Positions 8,467 to 17,180 are shown, numbered from the stretch's first letter. The stretch is DNA of 64,000 nt from an uncultured Sulfitobacter sp. (GCF_947499945.1 NZ_CANMQD010000005.1:58174-122173), one strand, 5' to 3'. Notes: a model not told the origin generated them from the letters alone. Numbers and translations: made by a program.

Positions 8467-9438
8467 TTAGCGCGGCGTAAAATTCTCTGCATAAAAACGG
8501 TGCCAGTTGTCGCCCATAATCCCTGCAACTTCTTGGGCGTTCATGCCAACAGCCCTCAGGCCAGTTTCGATGTTGTCGAAATCGCGGTTGTCGTTGAACC
8601 ACGTGGGCATGGGGGGAAAGCCTGCGTTTGTGGCGGAGCCTTCGCCATAGTCAATCTCCTTGCTCCACCGTCCGACACGCATCCATTCGACCACGCTGTC
8701 GGGCTGGTCCTGACACAGATCGGTCCCTATCCCCAGATGTTCGCTGCCAAAGGTGTCGGCGGTCCGCGCAATCATCTCGCAGAAACTCTCGATGGTGCAG
8801 TCGGACTTATCCTTGAGGTGGTGGGGATAGATGGAAAAACCCAGCATCCCGCCATTTTCCGTCACGGCGCGGATCACGTCGTCCTTTTTGTTGCGCAATG
8901 CGGGGGACCACGCATAGGGATTTGCATGGGTGATCGCGATGGGCCGCTCGGACATATCCGCCGCCTCGATGGTCGAGCGGTCGGCAGAATGGCTCATGTC
9001 GATGACAAGACCGACGCGATTCATCTCTTTTATAACCTGTCTGCCCATGCGGGTGATGCCTGTGTCCTCTGCCTCATAACATCCCGTCGCCAGAAGCGAC
9101 TGGTTGTTATAAGTTAGCTGCATGAACCGCGCGCCAAGCGTATGTACGATTTCAACCAGTCCGATGTCATCCTCGATCGGGCTGGGGTTCTGGAAACCAA
9201 AGAAGATCGCAGTGCGCCCTGATGCTTTTGCGGCATCTACATCGCTGGCCCATTGGCCTTTCATAATCAGATCGGGATATTGCTCGAACCAGCGGTTCCA
9301 CTGCTCGAAATTCAGCACCGTTTCGCGGAAATTTTCGTGATAGGCGATGGTGACATGGACCGCGTCCACGCCGCCCTTCCGCATTTGGCGGAAAATCTTT
9401 TCCGACCAATTCGCATACTGAAGGTTATCAATCCGCAT
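8467..9438 (-). CDS. M19 (renal/membrane dipeptidase) family protein
   Basis: The 323-residue product has the amidohydrolase-fold signatures of family M19: LVIDMSHSADRSTIEA with a metal-binding His, PIAITHANPYAWSP with the second His, and HLGIGTDLCQ followed by the C-terminal GIMGDNWHRFY. The N-terminal His-x-Asp pair normally seen in this family is not present: the equivalent strand reads MRIDNLQYANW, so one metal site may be altered. It probably hydrolyses a dipeptide or related amide in the cytoplasm; no signal peptide is seen. It follows the kinase/aminotransferase fusion by 71 bases on the same strand and is likely co-transcribed. Confidence 0.8.
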   Translation of the reverse strand: MRIDNLQYANWSEKIFRQMRKGGVDAVHVTIAYHENFRETVLNFEQWNRWFEQYPDLIMKGQWASDVDAAKASGRTAIFFGFQNPSPIEDDIGLVEIVHTLGARFMQLTYNNQSLLATGCYEAEDTGITRMGRQVIKEMNRVGLVIDMSHSADRSTIEAADMSERPIAITHANPYAWSPALRNKKDDVIRAVTENGGMLGFSIYPHHLKDKSDCTIESFCEMIARTADTFGSEHLGIGTDLCQDQPDSVVEWMRVGRWSKEIDYGEGSATNAGFPPMPTWFNDNRDFDNIETGLRAVGMNAQEVAGIMGDNWHRFYAENFTPR

Positions 9439-9509
9439 TTCAGGGGCGTCCTCGCTGAAGTCATGTGATGGTTAGTGTAGTCGAGAAATCGTGTGCCGTC
9501 TTGCCCTCT

Positions 9510-12500
9510 TCACGCTGGGCATTCGGTCAGTATCTGGTCGAGTGTGGTGATGATCATCTCCGCATCCTGCGCATCAATGGTGAGCGGCGGGCGGATTTTC
9601 AGGATGTTATCCTTTGGTCCTTCGCTGCCGGTCAGGATACGGTGATCACGCATACGGTTTTTGACATAGGTACAGATATCAGTTGCTTCGGAGCCGTTTG
9701 GATGGATGAGTTCCACGCCCAGAAACAGGCCCATGCCGCGCACGTCCCCAACGCAGGCATATTTTGCCTCCAGGACCTTCAGGCCCGCCATCAAAGTGCC
9801 GCCCACCACACGAGCGTTTTCTTGCAGCCCTTCGTCGTCAATGATCTGGAGAACCTCGTGCCCGATGCGGCACGACAGGGAAGAGCCGCCGAAGGTCGAG
9901 AAAAATTCAATACCGTTGTCAAAGCTGTCGGCGATGGCACGGGTTGTGACCAGAACACCCATCGGGTGACCGTTGCCGATGGGTTTGCCCATCACAACGA
10001 TATCGGGCAGCACCTCCTGATGCTCGAAGCCAAAGTAGTAGTCCCCAAGCCGACCCAGACCTGTTTGCACTTCATCCGCGATACAAATGCCGCCTGCTGC
10101 GCGTATCTTCTCATAGACGGCGGCGAGATACCCTTTTGGGGGAATGATCTGCCCGCCGACAGAGGGAAATGTCTCGGCTATGAAACCGGCGACCCCCCGC
10201 CCTTTGGTCTGTAGAAGCGCTATGGCGGGGTCCACCAGATCGGCGAATTTTCGGGCTCGGCCAGGATCGTCCCGCCTGAAACTGCCGCGATAGTCATCAG
10301 GGATCTCCACCAGTTCGACCCAGTCGGATTGCCCCACGCCGTTCGGCTTGTTGAATTTGTAGGCAGAGATATCGACCGCGCCCGTGGTGTTCCCGTGGTA
10401 GCCGTGGTCGGGCGTCACCATCCCCTTTGCGCCCGTATGCGCACGGGCCAGCCGCAGGGCCAACTCGTTCGCCTCACTGCCCGAGTTCACGAAATAGCAG
10501 ACTTGCAAATGGTCGGGCAGCTTTGACAGGATTTTATCGGCAAACGCTTTTTGCGCAGGATGCAGATAGCGGGTGTTGGAGTTCACGCGCTTGAGCTGGT
10601 CGGCTGCGACGGCCTGAATGCGGGGGTGGGCGTGACCCACATGGGGCACGTTGTTATAGGCGTCCAGATAGGGGCGACCCCATTCGTCAAACAGGTGGTG
10701 TTTCCAGCCACGTACCAGCATCAGCGGGTCCGCATAGGTCAAGCTCAGGTTGCCGCCAAAATGCTTGTGGCGATGTTCCTTGATGTCCGACTTTTTGGTG
10801 GGAACATAGCAGACTTTCTCATCTGCCAAATTCAACAAAGCGGCGGGATTGGGACAGACCGCGCGCCACAGATACATCTCGTCAGGATCGCCCACACCAG
10901 GCCAGTCAGCCTCGATCCCCTCAGTGGTGAGTGCGAGTTGGAAATGCACATGCGGCGCCCATCCCCCATTCATCGAAGGATCACCAAAGCGGCAGAACTG
11001 CTGGCCCTTCTCGATGACTTGGCCGACGGTCAGACGGTCCAGAAACTCGGGATCGAGATGGCCGTAGAGCGTATAGAAGGGGTCGCCCTGCGGTGTCTCG
11101 TGGCGCAGGATAATCACCCCGCCATAATCCAGATGCCCTGCGCGGTATTCCGCGACAAAGACCTCACCTCGCAACGGCGCAAACATCGGTGTGCCTGCTT
11201 TGGTAAAGACATCAACGGCAAGGTGGACGGTCCGCCGATCGCTCGTCTTCCACGGCCCTTTACGGAACGCAGGTTCGGCATAGATCAGGCGCGGTTCATG
11301 GTAATAGCCAAGCCAGATGCGCCCTTCGTCCTCGAACTCCGCCCCCACGCGTGCTGCCTCCTCCAGCGGCATGTGAAATGGGTTTTGCGGCCAAGTCGAT
11401 TCCTCGACCGAAAGCGATCCCATCGGTGCCGCATCAATCGGCTGCCCCATAAGCGGCGCGAAATCCCCCCGCTCCGCCTCCAGCCACGCAAGCACACGAT
11501 CCGCCCCCTCAACCACAGGCAAACCGCAAGCCGCCCGCAGACTCGCAGTCAATAAGCCGCCATGAATATCGTCCCGCTCCAAGAACCGCCAAGCCGGCGC
11601 TTGGGAAATAGTGACATAGGGATCATCAGGATTTTCAGCAGCCATCAATGTCGAGTTCACGACACTCACGGCAAGGCGCGCGCGCAGTAGCGGCCAGATC
11701 ATGTCAACTTCGGCGGCGGTCAGCGGATAGGCAGAATGATACCCTGCGACCAGCGCAGCAAGGGCAGCTTCGGGGGCAGTGTGGTCCAGCACCATATAGG
11801 CCGCAGCAATCGCCAGATCACAGATGCGCGGCGCGGCGCACATGTCGCCCAGATCAATCAACCCCGATACATGGCGTGGCGCGCTCACCCTGCCCGTGAC
11901 CATGATGTTGTAGTCATTGGCATCGTTGTGGATCGCCTGCACCGGCTGGGCCGCAAGAGCAGGTTTGAGCGTTGCAAACGTGTCTGCAATATCTTCAACG
12001 ATCTGCCGTCGCATGTCATCCGTAATGCAGGGCATTTCATCGCCGATCCAGTCAGCCTGCATCAAATCCCATTTGAAATCACGTTTTAGCCCTGAGTGTT
12101 CGAAATCAGCCAAAGCGGCGGCAGCACCGCCGAGGGCCTCTCCGATCTCATGGATCAACGCGTCGCTTTTCGGTTGCACATGAGCATAACATTGACCTGG
12201 CAATTGCTCCAGAACCCAGACAAGTCGAGGGGCGCCCACCTCATCCTCGACTGTCAAAAACAACCCGTCATTGGCAGCCCGGATAACTTGTGGACAGGGC
12301 AGATCTGGCTGTCTTTGCGCGATATGCTCGAACGCTTTGACCTGCATATCCACCAGCCGCGCCGCGCAGCCTGCGCGCATTACTTTGACAATATACCCGA
12401 TACCTTGATCAGTTTTGGCAAGAAAGTTGAGGTCATATTCACCGTCAAGTTGGCTCAGCTGTGCGGTGATCCCCCAATGCGCGTTCAAGGCGGCCCGCCA

Positions 12501-12524
12501 GTGTTGCATTCTGATCTGCGTCAT
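9510..12524 (-). CDS. APH-type kinase / M23-like domain / class-III aminotransferase fusion
   Basis: This very long protein (1004 residues from ATG 12524) has three parts. Residues about 1-330 are a phosphotransferase of the APH/choline-kinase type with catalytic loop IHNDANDYNIMV and metal motif GLIDLGD. Residues about 400-570 are an M23/LytM-like domain (HLAVDVF, LYGHLD, HVHFQL). Residues about 590-1004 are a class-III PLP aminotransferase with SGSEANELALRLAR, IADEVQTGLGR and the Schiff-base lysine in MGKPIGNGHPMG. In vertebrates the two outer modules exist as hydroxylysine kinase and phospho-amine phospholyases, and fused bacterial versions are known; phosphorylation then elimination of an amino alcohol is therefore a plausible inferred role. 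ATG 12524 has GGAGCTGGTGGA upstream; an in-frame start at 12587 is possible but less well placed. Confidence 0.8.
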   Translation of the reverse strand: MTQIRMQHWRAALNAHWGITAQLSQLDGEYDLNFLAKTDQGIGYIVKVMRAGCAARLVDMQVKAFEHIAQRQPDLPCPQVIRAANDGLFLTVEDEVGAPRLVWVLEQLPGQCYAHVQPKSDALIHEIGEALGGAAAALADFEHSGLKRDFKWDLMQADWIGDEMPCITDDMRRQIVEDIADTFATLKPALAAQPVQAIHNDANDYNIMVTGRVSAPRHVSGLIDLGDMCAAPRICDLAIAAAYMVLDHTAPEAALAALVAGYHSAYPLTAAEVDMIWPLLRARLAVSVVNSTLMAAENPDDPYVTISQAPAWRFLERDDIHGGLLTASLRAACGLPVVEGADRVLAWLEAERGDFAPLMGQPIDAAPMGSLSVEESTWPQNPFHMPLEEAARVGAEFEDEGRIWLGYYHEPRLIYAEPAFRKGPWKTSDRRTVHLAVDVFTKAGTPMFAPLRGEVFVAEYRAGHLDYGGVIILRHETPQGDPFYTLYGHLDPEFLDRLTVGQVIEKGQQFCRFGDPSMNGGWAPHVHFQLALTTEGIEADWPGVGDPDEMYLWRAVCPNPAALLNLADEKVCYVPTKKSDIKEHRHKHFGGNLSLTYADPLMLVRGWKHHLFDEWGRPYLDAYNNVPHVGHAHPRIQAVAADQLKRVNSNTRYLHPAQKAFADKILSKLPDHLQVCYFVNSGSEANELALRLARAHTGAKGMVTPDHGYHGNTTGAVDISAYKFNKPNGVGQSDWVELVEIPDDYRGSFRRDDPGRARKFADLVDPAIALLQTKGRGVAGFIAETFPSVGGQIIPPKGYLAAVYEKIRAAGGICIADEVQTGLGRLGDYYFGFEHQEVLPDIVVMGKPIGNGHPMGVLVTTRAIADSFDNGIEFFSTFGGSSLSCRIGHEVLQIIDDEGLQENARVVGGTLMAGLKVLEAKYACVGDVRGMGLFLGVELIHPNGSEATDICTYVKNRMRDHRILTGSEGPKDNILKIRPPLTIDAQDAEMIITTLDQILTECPA

Positions 12525-12626
12525 CGGTGTCCACCAGCTCCGTTTAGTATATAGCTTTGTGATGATCGTGCGCCTCACCACTGTCAAGAAATCAGATGAC
12601 GAGGGTCGGCTCTTGCACTGATGTAA

Positions 12627-12640
12627 TGTAAGCGCTTACA
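12627..12640. promoter_or_regulatory. Perfect 14-bp LacI/GalR-type operator palindrome
   Basis: TGTAAGCGCTTACA is fully self-complementary with the central CG typical of LacI-family operators. It sits in the divergent region, about 100 bases before the fusion gene start and 110 before hpsN. No LacI-type regulator gene is in the window. Confidence 0.65.
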
Positions 12641-12749
12641 CTTAGATATTACCAAGGACTTTTCGCACAAATCTTGCTTCTGTTGCTTCAGGCATAAACG
12701 TGATTTGGCCCTACCCGTTGCCTAAATTCTACCGATAGGACTTCCTTAT

Positions 12750-14057
12750 ATGTCTCGTGAATACCTCAAAAAAGCGACGCTGACCGCGACTTCAGATACA
12801 TCTGAAACGCATGAAACTGTGAAGCATATTCTCGCTGAGATTGAGGCGGGAGGGGATGCAAAGGCACTGGAATACGCCCTGAAGTTTGATGGGTATAAAG
12901 GTACCGTTGTGCTGACGACTGAGGAGATTGCGGCCGCCTGTGCGCTTGTGCCTGAAAAGCTCAAGGCCGACATACACTTCGCCCATGATAATGTGCGGCG
13001 TTTTGCAGAGATCCAAAAATCCACCCTTACCGATGTCGAGATGGAGATCGAGCCGGGGTTTGTTGCAGGTCAAAAGGCGATTCCTGTCGATGCGGCTGGC
13101 TGCTACGTTCCGGGAGGTCGCTATAGCCATATCGCCTCGGCGATTATGACAGTGACCACTGCCAAGGTTGCAGGATGCCGTCATATAACCGCTTGCTCTC
13201 CGCCGCGCGAAAACGTGGGTGTCGCCCCTGCGATTGTATACGCCGCGCATATCTGCGGCGCGGACACAATCCTCGCCATGGGCGGTGTGCAGGGTGTTGC
13301 GGCAATGACCTTTGGCCTGTTTGGCCTGCCAAAAGCCAATATTTTAGTCGGCCCCGGTAACCAGTTTGTCGCCGCAGCCAAAAGTATTCTTTTTGGCCGC
13401 GTTGGCATCGATATGATCGCAGGTCCGACCGACAGCCTCATCCTTGCGGACAAACATGCAGATGCGCATATCGTCGCGACCGATCTGGTTTCACAGGCCG
13501 AGCATGGCTATAACTCACCCGTCTGGTTGGTCACCGATGATCGCACACTCGCGCAAAAGGTGATGGCGCTGGTGCCTGACTTGATTGCGGACCTACCGGA
13601 CACCAACCGCGAAAATGCCTTTGCCGCATGGCGTGACTATGCAGAAGTGATCCTGTGTAACGACCGCGAAGAAATGGCGGCATGTTCAGATGATTATGCG
13701 CCCGAGCACCTCACCGTTCAGGCCAAAGATCCCGACTGGTGGCTTGGCCGATTAACTTGCTACGGCTCGTTATTCTTGGGGGAGGAGACAACCGTTTCCT
13801 ATGGCGACAAGGCTTCAGGCACCAACCATGTGCTGCCCACTTCGGGTGCCGCGGGATACACAGGCGGCTTGTCGGTGCATAAATACATGAAAATCGTCAC
13901 ATGGCAGCGCTCCACTCGCGAGGGGTCACGACGCGTTGCCGAAGCTACCGCACGGATTTCGCGCCTCGAGGGGATGGAAGGCCATGCACGATCTGCCGAT
14001 GTGCGCCTCGCCAAATACTTTCCCGATGAAACATTCGATTTATCCGCAGATGCCTGA
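12750..14057 (+). CDS. hpsN: Sulfopropanediol 3-dehydrogenase HpsN (histidinol-dehydrogenase family)
   Basis: This 435-residue enzyme belongs to the histidinol dehydrogenase fold (VPGGRYSHIASAIMT near residue 115, NILVGPGNQFVAAAK, DLVSQAEHG, and GAAGYTGGLSVHKY near the C-terminus). No histidine-biosynthesis gene is near. The GPTDSLILAD segment in place of the GPSEV of HisD, and the sulfopyruvate decarboxylase genes immediately downstream, point to HpsN, which oxidises R-2,3-dihydroxypropane-1-sulfonate (DHPS) with NAD+ twice to R-sulfolactate. The start has AGGA about nine bases upstream. The upstream palindrome probably regulates it together with the divergent fusion gene. Confidence 0.85.
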   Translation: MSREYLKKATLTATSDTSETHETVKHILAEIEAGGDAKALEYALKFDGYKGTVVLTTEEIAAACALVPEKLKADIHFAHDNVRRFAEIQKSTLTDVEMEIEPGFVAGQKAIPVDAAGCYVPGGRYSHIASAIMTVTTAKVAGCRHITACSPPRENVGVAPAIVYAAHICGADTILAMGGVQGVAAMTFGLFGLPKANILVGPGNQFVAAAKSILFGRVGIDMIAGPTDSLILADKHADAHIVATDLVSQAEHGYNSPVWLVTDDRTLAQKVMALVPDLIADLPDTNRENAFAAWRDYAEVILCNDREEMAACSDDYAPEHLTVQAKDPDWWLGRLTCYGSLFLGEETTVSYGDKASGTNHVLPTSGAAGYTGGLSVHKYMKIVTWQRSTREGSRRVAEATARISRLEGMEGHARSADVRLAKYFPDETFDLSADA

Positions 14058-14129
14058 CCCCTAAGGTCATGCCTAGTGATACCCCCCCATCACGCGCCAC
14101 AGGCGCACCAACCCGAAAGGCCAATTCTG

Positions 14130-14636
14130 ATGAATATCGACAAAAGGATCGCAGACGATCTTGTTGCCAATGATGTCTCATTCGTCACCACCGTCCCCTG
14201 CAAGCAGCTGGCAGGTGTCATTGACGAGATCGAGCACCGCGACGAGATCTTCCACATCCCAAGCAATAAGGAAGACGAAGGTATGGGCCTGTGTGCGGGT
14301 GCCTTTATGGGCGGCAAGCGGTCGGCCATCATCATGCAGAACACAGCTATCGGCGTGACAATCAACACTTTGGCGACGCTGGTCCAATACTACCGCATGC
14401 CGCTGCCGATGATCATCTCCTATCGCGGTGAGCTACGTGAGCCTGTGGCTTGTCAGGTCGAAATGGCAGTGCACACTAAGGCGATGCTGGCCCAGATGAA
14501 CATCCCCACCTATCACTTCCACTGGCAAAAAGATGTCGAGGAATTCGACAACATCCTGAAATACACATTCATGTGTAATAAACCTGTCGCGATCCTCACG
14601 GATGCGAACTTTTGGGGAGGCTATGGCGACCAATGA
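14130..14636 (+). CDS. comD: Sulfopyruvate decarboxylase, alpha (PYR) subunit
   Basis: The 168-residue protein corresponds to the pyrimidine-binding half of a TPP-dependent decarboxylase: FVTTVPCKQLAGVIDEI, then NKEDEGMGLCAGAFMGGKRSA with the conserved glutamate, and MQNTAIGVTINTL. With the next gene it should decarboxylate 3-sulfopyruvate to sulfoacetaldehyde in DHPS/sulfolactate breakdown. ATG 14130 has GAAAGG about nine bases upstream; an upstream in-frame start at 14076 would add a proline/histidine-rich leader not typical of the family. It lies 72 bases after hpsN and overlaps comE by four bases. Confidence 0.85.
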   Translation: MNIDKRIADDLVANDVSFVTTVPCKQLAGVIDEIEHRDEIFHIPSNKEDEGMGLCAGAFMGGKRSAIIMQNTAIGVTINTLATLVQYYRMPLPMIISYRGELREPVACQVEMAVHTKAMLAQMNIPTYHFHWQKDVEEFDNILKYTFMCNKPVAILTDANFWGGYGDQ

Positions 14637-15187
14637 TCCGTTCAGAAATCTTGAAAGAAATAGCCCCGATCATCCGTGATCACCTTGTTGTCTGTAACAT
14701 CGGTCTGCCCAGCCAAGAGCTGCATATGATTGATGACCAGCCAACCAATTTTTACATGCTGGGCACTATGGGCCTGTCCTCCTCCATCGGCTTTGGCCTC
14801 GCGCTTGCGCAGCCCAAGCCTGTCATTTCTATCGACGGCGACGGCTCGGTGCTGACGAACCTCGGCACGCTGCCCACCATCGCCAACAACGCGACGGGCA
14901 ACTACACGCTACTGATCATCGACAACGGCTCTTATGGCTCAACCGGGGATCAGCCCACCTATGCGGGTAAGAAAACCTCGCTCGCGGCTGTGGCGACGGC
15001 TTGCGGCTGCGAGAACGTGATCGAGGTGCAGGACAAAGATCTCGGTCCCGTTTTGCAGGCGGCCATCGACAGTGACGAGATGACAATCATCGTATGCAAA
15101 TGTGACAGCGGCAATATCAAGCTGCCGGTCATCACAATGGACCCCGTCGTGATCAAGCATCGGTTCATGGAAGCTGTGAAAGCCTAA
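14633..15187 (+). CDS. comE: Sulfopyruvate decarboxylase, beta (TPP-binding) subunit
   Basis: The 184-residue partner of ComD carries the diphosphate/Mg-binding motif IDGDGSVLTNLG...NNATGN (GDG to about 28 residues later N) and the IIDNGSYGSTGDQPT segment typical of ComE. Split PYR/PP subunits are characteristic of sulfopyruvate and phosphonopyruvate decarboxylases; HpsN next door favours sulfopyruvate. The start ATG overlaps the comD stop (ATGA) and has GGGGAGG 12 bases upstream. A strong terminator lies 24 bases after the stop. The sulfolactate dehydrogenase and sulfoacetaldehyde acetyltransferase needed to complete the route are not in the window. Confidence 0.85.
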   Translation: MIRSEILKEIAPIIRDHLVVCNIGLPSQELHMIDDQPTNFYMLGTMGLSSSIGFGLALAQPKPVISIDGDGSVLTNLGTLPTIANNATGNYTLLIIDNGSYGSTGDQPTYAGKKTSLAAVATACGCENVIEVQDKDLGPVLQAAIDSDEMTIIVCKCDSGNIKLPVITMDPVVIKHRFMEAVKA

Positions 15188-15211
15188 TCACTGACAGTGG
15201 AGCTTTGACGT

Positions 15212-15241
15212 AAGGGCCGCAGGTTACACTGCGGCCCTTTT
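15212..15241 (+). terminator. Rho-independent terminator of hpsN-comDE
   Basis: A perfect 10-bp stem (AGGGCCGCAG / CTGCGGCCCT) with a six-base loop GTTACA is followed by TTT. It closes the DHPS operon. Confidence 0.85.
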
Positions 15242-15325
15242 GCATGCTAACCTTATGGATTAATGTAATAAACTTGACAAACTCGGTCCAGCAGCTTACC
15301 CAGAGTAACTCCTGAGGATTCTGTC

Positions 15326-16545
15326 ACGATCTATCTTTTGCTTCTTTCTTTCGCAGGCCTCGCTTTTGCAGCGGGTGCCTCAGACAACAATGAGCCTGAA
15401 GACGAGGTGGATGTTCCGGAAAGCGAAGTTGACTAAGAAGAGCCTGCTCCTGCGCCAGAGCCGACCCCCCAATCATAGCTTTTCGAGCTGACCAATCCCG
15501 CCCTGCTTGACCTGCCGGACGCCACACGTCTGGACGGCACGGGCGATGTCCTGCTGGAGGGTGGTGCGGAGGATGAACTTTTCCAGATCGATGAATGGTT
15601 AGACGAGATCGGCGAGCGGGCGATCATCTTGGGCGAAGGGAATGACACCGTAACAGCAGCGCTCAACGAGGGCCGAGCGGCAACCAAATCACGATTGAGG
15701 ACTTTGACGAAGCCAAAGACCTTATGGTGTTCAAGTTTCCCTATAACCTCAGGGTCTACGGCACACTTCTCGATTCCGGCGATGTGAGTTTTGAGCTGAC
15801 GCAAACAACAGTTGAGTGCACAAATGACACCGCTGTCACACTTGCCCTGATAAACTAGTACGCGGATGGTGACGATTTCGAGTTGAGCCAAACGGTCACT
15901 TTGCGCGGCAGAGGCCCGATTGACGAGGACCTGATCCAGATCGCACGGTTCCAATCCGGCGAAGACTATGATGGATGAGAGTCTGTGATCAGCGTGGAAG
16001 CCGATACCACAGTCATAACAGAGACGGGGGATGATGACGTCATCGTAAACAATTCCACCACAACCTATGTCGACAGTGTCACCACTCTTTTTACAGGCGC
16101 AGGCGATGACCAGATCACCTATGATGGCGTCAGCAGTAACCTTTGGGCGACAGCGGCAATGACACCATCACCACCGAAGGGGAGGTTTCTGACAGTCTAT
16201 GGCGGCGAAGGAAACGATATCCTGACAAATGGTAAAGCCCGAAACAGCCTGTACGGCGACGCGGAGAATATCACGCTGACAGGTGGGGGCAGCAGCCACC
16301 TGACGAGCGGCCCTGCCGTGGCTGCAGAATTCGGCCCCGAGGATACGATCGAACTCACCGGGTCCCAAACCATTCTGGACGGGCTGGTGATTCGTACGGT
16401 GCTGGCCGAGGACGGCACCCATGCGAACCATCTGTTCCAGTACAACGGGAAAGTCCTGTTCAATCTTGATCTGGCAGAACATGCGGGCTTCACAGAACCG
16501 CCTGTCACATTGCTTAATGCGCAATTCGTCTTTCAAGCCGCTTAA
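15326..16545 (+). pseudogene. Decayed RTX/haemolysin-type calcium-binding protein gene
   Basis: One protein can be followed through the whole stretch. It begins with a hydrophobic segment (LLLLSFAGLAFAAG), continues with an acidic Pro/Glu-rich part, and ends with GAGDDQITY, GDSGNDTIT and YGGEGNDIL, degenerate RTX nonapeptides. It is broken by in-frame stops at 15434, 15476, 15856 and 15976 and by frameshifts near 15680 and on both sides of 16160-16195. The expected start codon, seven bases after an AGGA site, reads ACG (15326), so even the start is lost. A TTGACA hexamer at 15274 may be the old promoter. Such secreted repeat proteins are common in roseobacters. The last open part (from GTG 15985) could be called as a 186-residue gene but is probably only a remnant. 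Confidence 0.75.
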
Positions 16546-16940
16546 CTCCGCAAATCAGGAATACCCGATGCCCCGCAGGCATGGGGCAAACCATAGCTGA
16601 GGCCGCGCCCGATACGGTGGGCAAGTGTTGACCATGCCAGCGCCAAAGGCCGCGACAGTTCCTGTGCCAGCACTTCGTCGAACAGCAACAGCCAGATTGC
16701 AAAATGCTCCGCGCGTACATTCCCTGCCTCTTTGTGGATTTGCATCGGGTTGCCTTCATAGCTTCGGTGCAGCAAGAGCGCATTGCGCCAGAACCGCCCG
16801 ATTTTTTCCTCATGGGTCGGCCAGTCGGTGACATGAAAGTCAAACACAGGTCCAAGGTCGGGATTGACGCGGACACGGGCATAAAACTGCGACACAACCC
16901 GATCAATCTCTGCCTCGCTCACAGCAATACGCGGCGGCAT
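16542..16940 (-). CDS. Group III truncated haemoglobin-like protein
   Basis: A 132-residue globin: EIDRVVSQFYARVRVNPDLGPVF is the B/C helix region, and FWRNALLLHRSYEGNP plus VRAEHFAIWLLLFDEVL place the proximal haem His in the F helix. Group III globins of this type often accompany nir/nor genes and are thought to handle NO or oxygen. The start at 16940 follows the stop of the small membrane-protein gene by two bases, which argues against the longer in-frame start at 17009. It is the distal gene of a two-gene leftward operon facing nsrR. Confidence 0.8.
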   Translation of the reverse strand: MPPRIAVSEAEIDRVVSQFYARVRVNPDLGPVFDFHVTDWPTHEEKIGRFWRNALLLHRSYEGNPMQIHKEAGNVRAEHFAIWLLLFDEVLAQELSRPLALAWSTLAHRIGRGLSYGLPHACGASGIPDLRS

Positions 16941-16942
16941 CG

Positions 16943-17098
16943 TCACGACATGATTATCCACATCACAAACAAGCTGACGATAAGGTAAACCAGCGTGTTT
17001 ACCATCCAACGGATCAGCCCTGCCTCGCCTTCGGGATCAACGCCAAGGCGTTCGCAAACTTTCGTTCCGGGCCACAGGAATGCTTCGGAGAGTGTCAT
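16943..17098 (-). CDS. 51-residue single-helix membrane protein upstream of globin
   Basis: A short reading frame starts at ATG 17098 with AAGGCGA upstream and ends two bases before the globin start. The product has a soluble N-terminus (MTLSEAFLWPGTKVCERLG) with one Cys, then one strongly hydrophobic helix (WMVNTLVYLIVSLFVMWIIM). The tight coupling to the globin gene and the divergence from nsrR support it as real. No family is recognised; an NO-related membrane function is only inferred from position. Confidence 0.6.
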   Translation of the reverse strand: MTLSEAFLWPGTKVCERLGVDPEGEAGLIRWMVNTLVYLIVSLFVMWIIMS

Positions 17099-17180
17099 GG
17101 GAATCGCCTTTTAATTGGTATTATATATGCGTAATATCTAGCGCTTTTAAATCCGCATTACAAATGCTAAATATCATCTC
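17099..17180. promoter_or_regulatory. Divergent globin / nsrR promoter region
   Basis: AT-rich 82-base gap between two divergent starts. It contains a short inverted repeat GCATT-ACA-AATGC near 17153-17165 that could be part of an NsrR-type site, but no full consensus is clear and there is no TTG-N8-CAA box. Confidence 0.35.

Noticed and set aside
8261..8602. 113-residue minus-strand frame overlapping the dipeptidase gene
   Set aside because: Most of it is antiparallel or out-of-frame to a well-supported gene; the free part has no motif.
15985..16545. Intact gene of 186 residues with RTX-like sequence
   Set aside because: It is the last open piece of a longer broken frame and is itself crossed by two compensating frameshifts; called a pseudogene instead.
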